Source: Propionispira raffinosivorans DSM 20765
GTDB lineage: Bacteria; Bacillota; Negativicutes; Selenomonadales; Selenomonadaceae
Direction: 5' to 3'
Assembly: GCF_000381065.1 (NCBI RefSeq)
Contig: NZ_KB905852.1
Coordinates: forward strand, 1-64,000
DNA: 64,000 nucleotides
The first letter of the stretch is position 1. Each line of letters starts with the position of its first letter. The notes beneath the pieces are model-generated. The model worked only from the letters and a program-made list of their open reading frames with translations, was not told where the DNA came from and did not search any database. Below, piece by piece: positions 25,720-34,713 of the stretch. The position numbers were made by a program, and so were the translations under genes.

Positions 25720-25811
25720 AACAATGTAGAACTCTCTTAAAATTTTTAGTTGAATTAAATAATATTAATTTTTATGTTTGTCTAAGAATTAGCAAATTCT
25801 ACAGACCGCTT

Positions 25812-26918
25812 TTATTTTGACTTAGATACTACCGGAGGCGTTATTGTTTCCAATTTTTCGTTTGGATTTGGTATAGAATCGGAAACTTTTCCTTTTGTAA
25901 ACGAAAGAATAATGTTTTCTTTTTCGTAACGAGTATAAAGCCTTTTAATAAATTCATGTCGGACGAGGGCTTGATCAGTGAAAGTTTTTACTCGTAAAAT
26001 TGCATAGAAATTAATACTGGATTCACCAAAACTGATGTAGCGTACATAAGGCTCAAAATTAGTAACGCCACCGTCCGTTTCTTGGAGAATTTCATGGGCA
26101 ACAGCAATTGTAACTTTTTCTACGTAGGCTAAATTACTTCCGTAACTAACGCCAAGCGGAATCGTGATGGAACATTCAGCAAATGGTTGTGCATAATTTG
26201 TGAGTGTAGAAGATGCGATTTTTTGATTGGGGACGACTACCATATTTTCAGAAGGTGTCTTTATAGTCGTATTGCGCCAGTTTAAATCGATGACCTGTCC
26301 TTCTTCACCGGTAGCTAATCTAACGAAGTCTCCTATTTTAATTTGTTTAGAAACCAGCATATTAATACCGGACAATAGATTTGTTAAAGTGTCCTGCAGT
26401 GCCAAAGCAGTAGCTAAACCGCCAATACCTAAGGCTGTAAGGAGCGGAGAAATTGAAACCCCAAAATCTTCAAGTAAAATTAAAAAACCGATACTGTATA
26501 CGATCAGATCAATTGCTGTAGGCAATATAGAAGTAGCGCCGAAGCTATTTGATGTTCTACCTATTTTTTGTTTAAAATAGGTAGAACACAGATGGGCGGT
26601 AAAGAGTGTTAGCGTCATAACGATAAGCGAGCGGAATAGATGCTGAAGAAAGTCTAATGGTCGAGGTGGAATGTCGAGGATATCCATAGCAAAGTAAAGA
26701 CCAATAATAATGCCTAATAACGTGGGTATTCCTCTAAATGCATGATGCAGTAGAACGTACGAAATATTGGTCCTTTGTGTAATTATTTTGAGTAGTTTAT
26801 AGAATGTTTTTTGGATTATGAAAATGCCTATTCCCAAACAGATGAGACTCACAATTAAATGTGTTTCAAAGTTTCCATGGGCGATTCTGTCTTCTAGTTC
26901 TATGAGTAGTTCAATCAT
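25812..26918 (-). CDS. MscS family mechanosensitive channel
   Basis: Small-conductance channel family protein of 368 residues. Several N-terminal membrane helices precede the pore-lining segment LLTALGIGGLATALALQDTL, then the beta domain (KIGDFVRLATGEEGQVIDLN; NWRNTTIKTPSENMVVVPN) and an alpha/beta C-terminal domain. It would release solutes on hypo-osmotic shock. Ribosome site AAAGGAGA. It is convergent with the preceding plus-strand gene. Confidence 0.9.
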   Translation of the reverse strand: MIELLIELEDRIAHGNFETHLIVSLICLGIGIFIIQKTFYKLLKIITQRTNISYVLLHHAFRGIPTLLGIIIGLYFAMDILDIPPRPLDFLQHLFRSLIVMTLTLFTAHLCSTYFKQKIGRTSNSFGATSILPTAIDLIVYSIGFLILLEDFGVSISPLLTALGIGGLATALALQDTLTNLLSGINMLVSKQIKIGDFVRLATGEEGQVIDLNWRNTTIKTPSENMVVVPNQKIASSTLTNYAQPFAECSITIPLGVSYGSNLAYVEKVTIAVAHEILQETDGGVTNFEPYVRYISFGESSINFYAILRVKTFTDQALVRHEFIKRLYTRYEKENIILSFTKGKVSDSIPNPNEKLETITPPVVSKSK

Positions 26919-27181
26919 TATGTTCTCCTTTTAAATTTTTTATAGCATAGGGTCATCTATAATATTTTGGTTGTTATTAATTTATTCATTCTACTACGTA
27001 AAGGTACAAGAATGCAAGAATCATAAGATTATTTAGTTCATAACAGTGATGATAAATGCGGTAGTGCATTTTCATTTCATCATACTATGTTTTATATAAC
27101 GAATAATATAAGATTGCTTATTTATATCCTGATAGTATAAAATATATGTATTATGAAGTTGTTTATAAGGAGAAATGGTTT

Positions 27182-30100
27182 ATGGTTCAAACGACGGAGC
27201 GTCAGGTGGAGATTCGATCGTTAAAAGGAAAACTTTTAGCGGCTTATGAATATTTAGTCGAACACAAGGATCAGGAAAATGCGGAAAAAGTTAAGCAATT
27301 AGCAGATAAATTAATGAATGAAGAATTTACCATTGCTTTTTGCGGTCATTTTTCGGCAGGAAAATCAAAGATGATCAATCGTGTAGTAGGCGGGAATCTT
27401 CTGCCATCGAGTCCGATTCCGACCAGTGCAAATCTTGTAAAAGTCAAAGAGGGTCAAGAGTTTGTAAAGGTCTTTTTTAAAAATGAAAAGCCGCGGTTAT
27501 ATCTTGCTCCTTATGATTATGAAATGGTGAAAAATTATTGTAAGGACGGCGACCAAATTCAGGAAATTGAAATTAGTCATATAAGTTCGAGCCTTCCTGA
27601 TAAGACTGTTATTATGGATACACCAGGGATTGATTCAGCAGATGATGCACATCGTCTGGCCACAGAATCGGCAATTCATTTGGCGGATCTGATTTTATAT
27701 GTCATGGACTATAATCATGTGCAATCGGAACTAAATTTTATGTTTACCAAGGCATTGACTGCAGCTGGCAAAGAATTTTATCTTGTCATTAACCAAATTG
27801 ATAAACATTCTAAACAAGAACTTTCTTTTACTGACTTTAAAAAGAGTGTGGCGGATTCCTTTTTATCATGGGGTGTTAAGCCCGCGCATATTTTTTATAC
27901 ATCATTAAAACAAGACGATCATGAATATAATGAATTTCCCCAACTTCAAGTTTACTTGGCGGAGCGGTTACAGGCAAAAGACAGTTTATTGCTGCAGTCG
28001 ATAGAGAATTCTTTGCAGAAAATTATCCAGGATTATTTTGTCTCCACGAAGAAAATGGCTGAGCAAAAATTTCAACATTTTCGGGATATCTTACATGAAT
28101 TATCGCCTGAGGATCAGGCTGCCTTAGAAGATACGTATAGTAGTCTATGTAAAGCGAAACATGAGTCGGAACTTGGGGCTGAGCAGGCGGAAAGCAACTT
28201 TGATGCCTCTATCAATAAAATTATGGACAATGCTTACTTGATGCCGTTTGAAACCAGATCTTGTGCGGAATCTTATCTTGCAGCTTGTGATCCTGGATTT
28301 AAAGTAGGTTTTTTATTTACAAAACAAAAGACATTAAGCGAAAGACAATTGCGGTTGGAAACTTTCTACAAGGCTATCCTCGAAAAAACAAAGTCGCAGA
28401 TTGAATGGCATTTGCGTGATTTCTTATTGCAGTTTTTACGCAGTACGCGTGTGGATAATAAAGAGTTATTGGAAAAAATACAGAACTTTCATATTGAGTT
28501 TCCGCATGAATTATTAGAAGCTGCTGTGAAGCCGGGCGCACGTCTGTCTGGTGAATATGTTTTAAATTATACAGCGAATGTGGCTCATGCCATTAAGTCG
28601 TTTGTGAAAACTGTGTTAAAGGCACTTAAAAACGAAATTTTGCAGGCTGCTGCGGAAAAAAACGTAGATATTCAGGCGAGTCTGCAGGAGAAATCTGTGC
28701 ACTTAGAGCGTTATATTGCTGCTTTAAAACAGTTGAAAAAACAAGAATCCATTACCAGCTTACTAAAAGACAATCTAGAAAAGTTGCTATGTGAGGAAGC
28801 CCCTGATTTATCGGTGGATCGCCTTAATTTATTTGCTTTACGTGAAGTTGAGTTTGAGGTAATTTCTGGAGATACCCTCACCGGGGTAACAGAAAAAAAG
28901 GCAATAAATATTGTGCATATGCCAGTCGCGTTGGGGGAAAATAAAATACCGCATAAATCAGTGGATCATATGAAAGCTACTGCGGAAAAGTTGAAGCAGA
29001 CAGCACAGTTAGTTCAAGACTTGCCAGGGTTTAAAAAGATGGCCAGTGAACTGATGGAAAAAGCAGCAAGACTTGGCCATAAAGGCTTTACGGTTGCATT
29101 ATTCGGGGCGTTTAGTGCCGGAAAGTCTTCTTTTGCCAATGCTTTAATTGGAGAGAGAGTGTTACCTGTTTCACCAAATCCGATGACAGCGGCGATCAAT
29201 AAAATTAAGCCAATTCATGGCTCTTATCAGCATGGAACGGTTATCATTCAAGTCAAGACAGCAGATGCTATGCTGGAAGATGTAAATCATGCCTTGAAAT
29301 TATTTAATTTATCGGCAGAGAGCCTAGCTGATGCATGTAAGCGAATCGAAGAACTGCAGGGGGATTTGACTCAGCAAGGGGCTGCTGAAAAGACAAATTA
29401 TACATTTTTGAAGGCTGTTAGCAGGGGTTATGCTTTGTTTTATGAACAGCTCGGTACGGTCCTTACAACGACAGTTCATGAATTTAGTGATTATGTTGCG
29501 CTGGAAGAAAAATCGTGTTTTGTCGAATGGATTGATCTTTATTATGATTGTCCATTAACGCGTCAGGGCATTACACTCGTAGATACACCGGGGGCAGATT
29601 CAATCAACGCACGTCATACGGGTGTTTCCTTTGACTTTATTAAAAATTCGGATGCAATTTTATTTGTAACGTACTATAATCATGCTTTTTCTAAAGCGGA
29701 TCGTGAATTTTTAATTCAACTTGGGCGGGTAAAAGATTCGTTTCAGTTGGATAAAATGTTTTTTATGATCAATGCCATTGATTTGGCGGAGAATGAGGAA
29801 GAAAAGCAAACTGTAGTTGAATATGTTCAGCAGCAGCTTATAAAGTATGGCGTGAGAAATCCCCATTTATATCCTTTATCAAGTATTCAGGCACTTAGGG
29901 AAAAACAAGAAAAAAGTACAATTGATGCATCGGGGCTGAGAGCCTTTGAAGATGCTTTTTATCATTTTATTACTAGTGATTTGGCGAATATGGCGGTTGC
30001 TGCATCGGAAAACGAACTGTATCGGGTGTCGCGTGTTGTCGAGAAACTCATTGCAAGCACACAAGAAGATGCTGTGATAAAACAGCAAAAGTCTTCTCAT

Positions 30101-30838
30101 ATTCAAACTGAAAAAGCGGCAATAACAAAAGTTTTGGTCGGGCAAACAGTGGAAACGTTACAAAATCGTCTGTATCAAGAATGCGACGAATTAATTTATT
30201 ACATTAAGCAACGAGTATTTTTCCGCTTTGGCGAGTTTTTTAAGGATTCATTTAATCCTACGTTGCTGCGGGATGATGGACGTAATTTAAAAAAAGCCTT
30301 GCAAGATGCTTTAGGGGAATTGCTCGAACAAATTGGTTTTGATTTTGCTCAGGAACTGCGAGCAACCACTGTGCGGCTTGACCGTTTTGTGGAAAAAATA
30401 ACGGTAGAATATCAGCATAGATTGATGGAACGTCTTTTTGAGATTAACACGGATCTATCTTTTTCTTTATTTGAATTTAAAGGTCAAATCAAAATTGACT
30501 TTGAAACAGCATTTCAGGATATTCAGGCAGGTTTGTTTGTAAAAGCTTTGGCTTATTTTAGAAATCCAAAATCTTTTTTTGAAAAAAATGACCATACGTT
30601 AATGCGTGAAGAGCTAGAAATGGTGCTGAAGCCATTAGCGGATGTTTATTTACAAAAAGAGCAAAAAAGGTTAAAGGATCTTTATGGAAATGCTGTGGAT
30701 AACGAATGCAGTCAACTAATTCTTCAGATGACCCGGCAGGCGGATGATTTTTATTTGAGTTTACTCTCGGCTTTAGACGGTGGAGTCCAGGCTGAGCGAC
30801 TTTTTATAGTTCAGCAACGTTTAAATGAACTGCAATAA
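27182..30838 (+). CDS. dynA: two-headed bacterial dynamin-like GTPase
   Basis: A 1218-residue tandem dynamin. Head 1 has P-loop GHFSAGKS (about 54) and DTPGIDSADD (about 146); head 2 has GAFSAGKS (about 642) and DTPGADSINARH (about 801). Long helical stalk segments follow each head. Length and duplication match Bacillus DynA (about 1190 residues), which tethers and fuses membranes and helps repair membrane damage; the same role is inferred. The ATG at 27182 has AAGGAGA upstream; a frame beginning 12 codons earlier was not used. It stands alone with its own terminator. Confidence 0.87.
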   Translation: MVQTTERQVEIRSLKGKLLAAYEYLVEHKDQENAEKVKQLADKLMNEEFTIAFCGHFSAGKSKMINRVVGGNLLPSSPIPTSANLVKVKEGQEFVKVFFKNEKPRLYLAPYDYEMVKNYCKDGDQIQEIEISHISSSLPDKTVIMDTPGIDSADDAHRLATESAIHLADLILYVMDYNHVQSELNFMFTKALTAAGKEFYLVINQIDKHSKQELSFTDFKKSVADSFLSWGVKPAHIFYTSLKQDDHEYNEFPQLQVYLAERLQAKDSLLLQSIENSLQKIIQDYFVSTKKMAEQKFQHFRDILHELSPEDQAALEDTYSSLCKAKHESELGAEQAESNFDASINKIMDNAYLMPFETRSCAESYLAACDPGFKVGFLFTKQKTLSERQLRLETFYKAILEKTKSQIEWHLRDFLLQFLRSTRVDNKELLEKIQNFHIEFPHELLEAAVKPGARLSGEYVLNYTANVAHAIKSFVKTVLKALKNEILQAAAEKNVDIQASLQEKSVHLERYIAALKQLKKQESITSLLKDNLEKLLCEEAPDLSVDRLNLFALREVEFEVISGDTLTGVTEKKAINIVHMPVALGENKIPHKSVDHMKATAEKLKQTAQLVQDLPGFKKMASELMEKAARLGHKGFTVALFGAFSAGKSSFANALIGERVLPVSPNPMTAAINKIKPIHGSYQHGTVIIQVKTADAMLEDVNHALKLFNLSAESLADACKRIEELQGDLTQQGAAEKTNYTFLKAVSRGYALFYEQLGTVLTTTVHEFSDYVALEEKSCFVEWIDLYYDCPLTRQGITLVDTPGADSINARHTGVSFDFIKNSDAILFVTYYNHAFSKADREFLIQLGRVKDSFQLDKMFFMINAIDLAENEEEKQTVVEYVQQQLIKYGVRNPHLYPLSSIQALREKQEKSTIDASGLRAFEDAFYHFITSDLANMAVAASENELYRVSRVVEKLIASTQEDAVIKQQKSSHIQTEKAAITKVLVGQTVETLQNRLYQECDELIYYIKQRVFFRFGEFFKDSFNPTLLRDDGRNLKKALQDALGELLEQIGFDFAQELRATTVRLDRFVEKITVEYQHRLMERLFEINTDLSFSLFEFKGQIKIDFETAFQDIQAGLFVKALAYFRNPKSFFEKNDHTLMREELEMVLKPLADVYLQKEQKRLKDLYGNAVDNECSQLILQMTRQADDFYLSLLSALDGGVQAERLFIVQQRLNELQ

Positions 30839-30845
30839 ATAATAC

Positions 30846-30861
30846 ACACGTTTGAACGTGT
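30846..30861. repeat. short palindrome after dynA
   Basis: ACACGTT-TG-AACGTGT is a perfect 7-bp palindrome 8 bp after the dynA stop. It has no U-tract, so its role is unknown. Confidence 0.3.
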
Positions 30862-30874
30862 CACTTCGGAAAAT

Positions 30875-30908
30875 CTCTCACTTGAAATTTCAGGTGGGAG
30901 GTTTTTAT
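30875..30908 (+). terminator. dynA terminator
   Basis: CTCTCACTTGAA (30875-30886) pairs with TTCAGGTGGGAG (30889-30900) with two G-U pairs, followed by GTTTTTATTT. Confidence 0.8.
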
Positions 30909-30941
30909 TTATCTTTGTGTAATTTTTAAAATAATAATTAC

Positions 30942-30980
30942 TATCAATTACTTGACAAACTTAAGTAATTGATATAATAT
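30942..30980 (+). promoter_or_regulatory. promoter embedded in a 12-bp palindrome
   Basis: TATCAATTACTT (30942-30953) and AAGTAATTGATA (30963-30974) are perfect inverses nine bases apart. The -35 TTGACA (30952-30957) lies in the spacer and TAATAT (30975-30980) follows at 17 bp. A dimeric repressor bound here would cover the whole promoter. The site has the form of MarR- or HxlR-type operators; the regulator is not adjacent. Confidence 0.7.
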
Positions 30981-31128
30981 AATTACATAAAGTAAGTTAC
31001 ACACTTATTGAAAGCTGTTTGCGTGTGACATAAAATGATATTACAGTCATTTATTTATGATTCAAAATGTGTGTTGTTAAAAATATTTTTAATGAAAATG
31101 GATAGGAAAAGAGAGGGGATTTTTTATA

Positions 31129-31725
31129 ATGAGATCATTTAAAGAAGCAGTGGTTAATCGTCGGACAAATTACGCATTGGGAAAACAAATTGAAGTTTCA
31201 CCCGCACAAATTATTGAGGTTGTAGAAAATATGGTAAAGGAAGTTCCATCTTCTTTTAACATGCAGTCGGGAAGAGTTGTTGTTGCTTTTGGGGATAACC
31301 ATGATAAAATATGGAATATTACCCACGATACTTTACAGGCAATTGTACCAGCCGAAAATTTTGCAGCTACAGAAGAAAAAATAAAGGGATTTGCAGCCGC
31401 TTATGGGACCGTACTCTTTTTTGATGAAACAGAAACTGTCCAAGGTATGCAAAAACAATTTGCTGCTTATGCGGATAATTTCCCGATTTGGGCACAACAA
31501 GCCAATGGAATGCTTCAATTTGCTATTTGGACGGCTTTGACGGACTTGGGATTAGGAGCAAATCTGCAGCATTACAATCCTTTAATTGATGATCAGGTAA
31601 AAGCAGCATTTGCTATACCAGCAAGCTGGAAGTTAATTGCGCAAATGCCGTTTGGTCAGCCTTTGCAGGCAGTTAAAGCAATTGAAAAATTACCAATCGA
31701 ACAGCGTGTTAAGATTTTTGCTTGA
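31129..31725 (+). CDS. nitroreductase family protein, FRM2-like
   Basis: FMN enzyme of 198 residues. The opening FKEAVVNRRTNYALGKQIEV, SSFNMQSGRVVVAFGD and the WAQQANGMLQFAIWTALTDL region match the FRM2/YfhC branch of nitroreductases, which act on nitro-aromatics and are linked to lipid or redox signalling in yeast. Ribosome site GAGAGGGGA. The promoter lies inside a strong palindrome, so the gene is probably induced by an electrophile or oxidant through an unlinked repressor. Confidence 0.85.
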   Translation: MRSFKEAVVNRRTNYALGKQIEVSPAQIIEVVENMVKEVPSSFNMQSGRVVVAFGDNHDKIWNITHDTLQAIVPAENFAATEEKIKGFAAAYGTVLFFDETETVQGMQKQFAAYADNFPIWAQQANGMLQFAIWTALTDLGLGANLQHYNPLIDDQVKAAFAIPASWKLIAQMPFGQPLQAVKAIEKLPIEQRVKIFA

Positions 31726-31746
31726 GTGAACCCTTTTTATGAAAGC

Positions 31747-31782
31747 AAAACCCCCAGACTTTGATAAGTCTGGGGGTTTTTG
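31747..31782. terminator. bidirectional terminator
   Basis: A perfect stem AAAACCCCCAGACTT / AAGTCTGGGGGTTTT. It serves the nitroreductase gene and, on the other strand, the small ORF at 31809-31958. Confidence 0.92.
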
Positions 31783-31808
31783 TTTTCATAAAAATAATTT
31801 TGTAAATT

Positions 31809-31958
31809 TTATATTATTGGTTTTTTATTAGACGCTACGGGTGTGAATTCAACTTCAGCCGTGCCTACATAAATTCGTTCTCCGGTCGTTTTGTCACGAC
31901 GATAGATTTTATATATACCGGGTTCTTGCGGAAGATCAAAATTTAAATCCGTTGTCAT
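31809..31958 (-). CDS. small hypothetical protein, 49 residues
   Basis: An unannotated short gene candidate. The frame starts MTTDLNFDLPQEPGIYKIYR, continues RRDKTTGERIYVGTAEVEFT and ends NKKPII. PGIYKIY...IYVGTA has the look of a compact beta-hairpin domain and recalls the first strands of GIY-YIG folds, but the catalytic part is absent. AGAGGA lies 11 bases before the ATG, and a strong terminator follows on the same strand, which argues for a real gene. Function unknown. Confidence 0.5.
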   Translation of the reverse strand: MTTDLNFDLPQEPGIYKIYRRDKTTGERIYVGTAEVEFTPVASNKKPII

Positions 31959-32245
31959 TTCAGTTCACGTCCTCTCAATTTCAAAATATGTTGCGAAAAC
32001 ACAATCCCATTTTACTATGGTATATTTTTGAAACTTAACTGAGGAGGTAATCTATGCAGTAGTGTGTATTATTTTTATTCACATTACTACATAATATTAA
32101 TATTCTATTGATGATGGATATATCCTGCAAGAGTCATATATAGAAAAATAAAAGCGGTTTTTAGGTAATGCAAATTTCCTTGATAATACAGATTTCAACC
32201 AGGTCAGATATTATTTACTTATATTGTGCATGAGTTTGATCGATA

Positions 32246-32274
32246 TTGACAACAGAAATGATATAGTATATGAT
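32246..32274 (+). promoter_or_regulatory. sigma-A promoter of ptsG
   Basis: TTGACA (32246-32251), 17 bp, TATGAT (32269-32274). The expected start near 32281 gives a leader of about 125 nt that carries the antiterminator site. The stretch 31959-32245 shows nothing else. Confidence 0.8.
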
Positions 32275-32298
32275 ACTAGTGCAATAAACAAATAATAT

Positions 32299-32377
32299 AG
32301 TGTGTTACTGGTTATGCAGGCATTAACTATCATTGAGGCATCTTTTTTGGTGCGTCGCGGTAGTTGGTGCCTTTTTT
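32299..32377 (+). promoter_or_regulatory. GlcT-type antiterminator (RAT) and terminator leader of ptsG
   Basis: GTGTTACTGG-TTAT-GCAGGCAT (around 32302-32323) matches the ribonucleic antiterminator stem-loop recognised by LicT/SacT/GlcT proteins. It is followed by a terminator in which GGCATC (near 32338) pairs with GGTGCC (near 32366) and TTTTTT follows. Binding of the antiterminator encoded 3' of ptsG would let transcription continue. This is the known ptsG control scheme of Bacillus and relatives. Confidence 0.75.
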
Positions 32378-32406
32378 GCTTGTAACAAAACGAAAGGAAG
32401 AAATCA

Positions 32407-34569
32407 ATGAAAGACAAAATTTTTAGTGTACTGCAAAGAGTTGGTCGAAGCTTCATGCTGCCGATTGCAATTTTGCCAGTAGCAGGTTTGTTACTTGGTG
32501 TGGGCAGTTCTTTTACGAACGCAACAACAATTTCCACATATGGATTAGGAGAATTTTTAGGTGATGGTACAATCCTTCATGCGTTGCTTGTTATTATGAG
32601 TAAGGCGGGGAGTGCTATTTTTGATAATTTGCCAATTATTTTTGCCGTAGGTGTTGCTATTGGGATGGCAAAAGCAGAAAAAGAAGTGGCAGCGCTTTCT
32701 TCGATGATAGCATTTTTTGTTATGCACGTTTCGATTAATGCTGTACTCGTTTTGACCGGTAAGGTTCTAGCGAATGGTACAGTGGCTCCTGGCGTATTGG
32801 AAGGAACGATTGCTAGTGTCTGTGGTATTCCCACTTTACAGATGGGCGTATTTGGTGGTATTATTGTCGGTCTAGGTGTTGCTTCATTACATAATCGTTA
32901 TCATAAAATCGTATTACCGGATGCACTATCCTTCTTTGGTGGCTCAAGATTTGTACCAATTATATCTACCATTGTGTATCTTTTTGTAGGTATTGTAATG
33001 TATTTCATTTGGCCAGTGGTTCAAAATGGTATATTTGCGTTGGGTGGACTGGTGACAGGAACTGGTTACATTGGTACCTTGATTTTTGGTATTGTAAAAC
33101 GGGCACTTATTCCATTCGGTCTGCATCATGTATTTTATCTTCCTTTTTGGCAAACCGCCGTTGGTGGCAGCATGGTTGTTGATGGGAGTTTGATTCAGGG
33201 CGGTCAGAATATTTTCTTTGCCCAACTTGCTTCGCCTAATGTAACGCATTTTAATGCGGATGCGACAAGATACTTTTCTGGTGAATTTATTTTTATGATT
33301 TTCGGTTTACCAGGAGCAGCACTTGCCATGTATCGTTGTGCAAAACCGGAAAAAAAGAGGATCGCAGGCGGGCTCTTACTTTCAGCGGCACTCACCTGTA
33401 TGTTAACGGGGATTACTGAACCAATTGAATTTTCTTTCTTATTTGTAGCACCTATGCTGTTTTATGTGCAGGTTATACTTGCCGGTGCTGCCTATATGAT
33501 TGCCCATATGCTCAATATCGCAGTGGGATTAACTTTCTCGGGTGGTTTGCTTGATCTCTTTATCTTCGGTATTTTACAAGGAAATGATAAAACAAGCTGG
33601 CTCTATATTATACCAGTGGGCATTCTCTATTTCTTTCTCTATTACTTCATTTTTACGTTCTTGATCAAAAAATTCAATCTCAAGACACCCGGTCGTGAGG
33701 ATGAAGATGAAGAAACAAAGCTTTATACAAAAGCGGATGTCAACGCACAAAAAGCGAGCGGGACGAATGTTGAACGTGGTGATGATGCCTTAAGTTCTGC
33801 TATTGTTCAGGGATTGGGTGGAAAAAAGAATATCACATCTGTAGATTGTTGCGCAACAAGGCTTCGCTGCTCCGTAGAAACTTCTACTTTAGTCAATGAA
33901 AAACTGTTGAAACAGACTGGCGCTGTTGGTGTTATCAGCAAGGGGCAGGGCGTGCAGATTATTTATGGACCCAAAGTGACGGTCATTAAAGCGAATCTTG
34001 AAGATTATCTCGAAAATGCTCCTGATGAATTGGCAGGGCCATTGGAAATAGCTGTTATTAAAAATGAAGTTTCTGAACTTGGCGCAGCTGCAAAACAGAC
34101 AGGCCTAACAGCAGCGATGGAAAAACATATTCTTTGTTCGCCGTTTACGGGTCTGATAAAACCAATTACGGAAGCTCCAGATGAAGCATTTGCCAGTAAA
34201 ATGATGGGAGATGGCTATTTCGTAACTCCATCCGATGGAGACGTGTTTGCACCAGCTGATGGTGAAGTTATGTTTGTTTTTGAAACAAAACACGCAATTG
34301 GTTTACAATCTTCTGATGGTACCGACTATCTCCTTCATGTTGGCGTAGATACAGTGAATCTTGGTGGCAAAGGATTTGAGGTATTTGTCGAAAATAATCA
34401 GAAAATCAAAAAAGGCGATAAACTCATGCATTTTGATGTAGATTATATTAGGGAAAACGCCACGTCGGATGCTTGTCTGGTGATTTTTACGGGGCTGCAG
34501 GAAGGTCAAGAAATTCATCTGCAAAAGACGGGATCTGTCCAGGCTTTAAATGAAATTGCTTGGTATTGA
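32407..34569 (+). CDS. ptsG: PTS glucose-type EIICBA
   Basis: Complete glucose-class permease of 720 residues. The EIIC membrane domain (about 1-410) opens VGRSFMLPIAILPVAGLLLG; EIIB has the phospho-Cys in VDCCATRLR (about 480, with an extra adjacent Cys); EIIA has His in TKHAIGL and in LLHVGVDTV (about 626 and 642). All three domains are intact, so it needs only HPr. Glucose is the likely substrate because of the GlcT-type leader and the adjacent glcT; N-acetylglucosamine cannot be fully excluded. Ribosome site GAAAGGAAG. Confidence 0.9.
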   Translation: MKDKIFSVLQRVGRSFMLPIAILPVAGLLLGVGSSFTNATTISTYGLGEFLGDGTILHALLVIMSKAGSAIFDNLPIIFAVGVAIGMAKAEKEVAALSSMIAFFVMHVSINAVLVLTGKVLANGTVAPGVLEGTIASVCGIPTLQMGVFGGIIVGLGVASLHNRYHKIVLPDALSFFGGSRFVPIISTIVYLFVGIVMYFIWPVVQNGIFALGGLVTGTGYIGTLIFGIVKRALIPFGLHHVFYLPFWQTAVGGSMVVDGSLIQGGQNIFFAQLASPNVTHFNADATRYFSGEFIFMIFGLPGAALAMYRCAKPEKKRIAGGLLLSAALTCMLTGITEPIEFSFLFVAPMLFYVQVILAGAAYMIAHMLNIAVGLTFSGGLLDLFIFGILQGNDKTSWLYIIPVGILYFFLYYFIFTFLIKKFNLKTPGREDEDEETKLYTKADVNAQKASGTNVERGDDALSSAIVQGLGGKKNITSVDCCATRLRCSVETSTLVNEKLLKQTGAVGVISKGQGVQIIYGPKVTVIKANLEDYLENAPDELAGPLEIAVIKNEVSELGAAAKQTGLTAAMEKHILCSPFTGLIKPITEAPDEAFASKMMGDGYFVTPSDGDVFAPADGEVMFVFETKHAIGLQSSDGTDYLLHVGVDTVNLGGKGFEVFVENNQKIKKGDKLMHFDVDYIRENATSDACLVIFTGLQEGQEIHLQKTGSVQALNEIAWY

Positions 34570-34713
34570 AAGCAATTAAGGAAGATAAACTTTCCATATA
34601 TAAGAGTTTGGCGTGAAGAAATCCCCCTGCGGATGACGTTTTTCTCATTATAAGGTATAATAGCTATAAGAAAATAGTTGATGGTCAGGGTTCTGTAAGG
34701 GGGATTTATTACT

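Noticed and set aside
32211-32537. 108-codon minus-strand frame across the ptsG leader
   Set aside because: It overlaps the ptsG promoter, RAT element and start, without a ribosome site.
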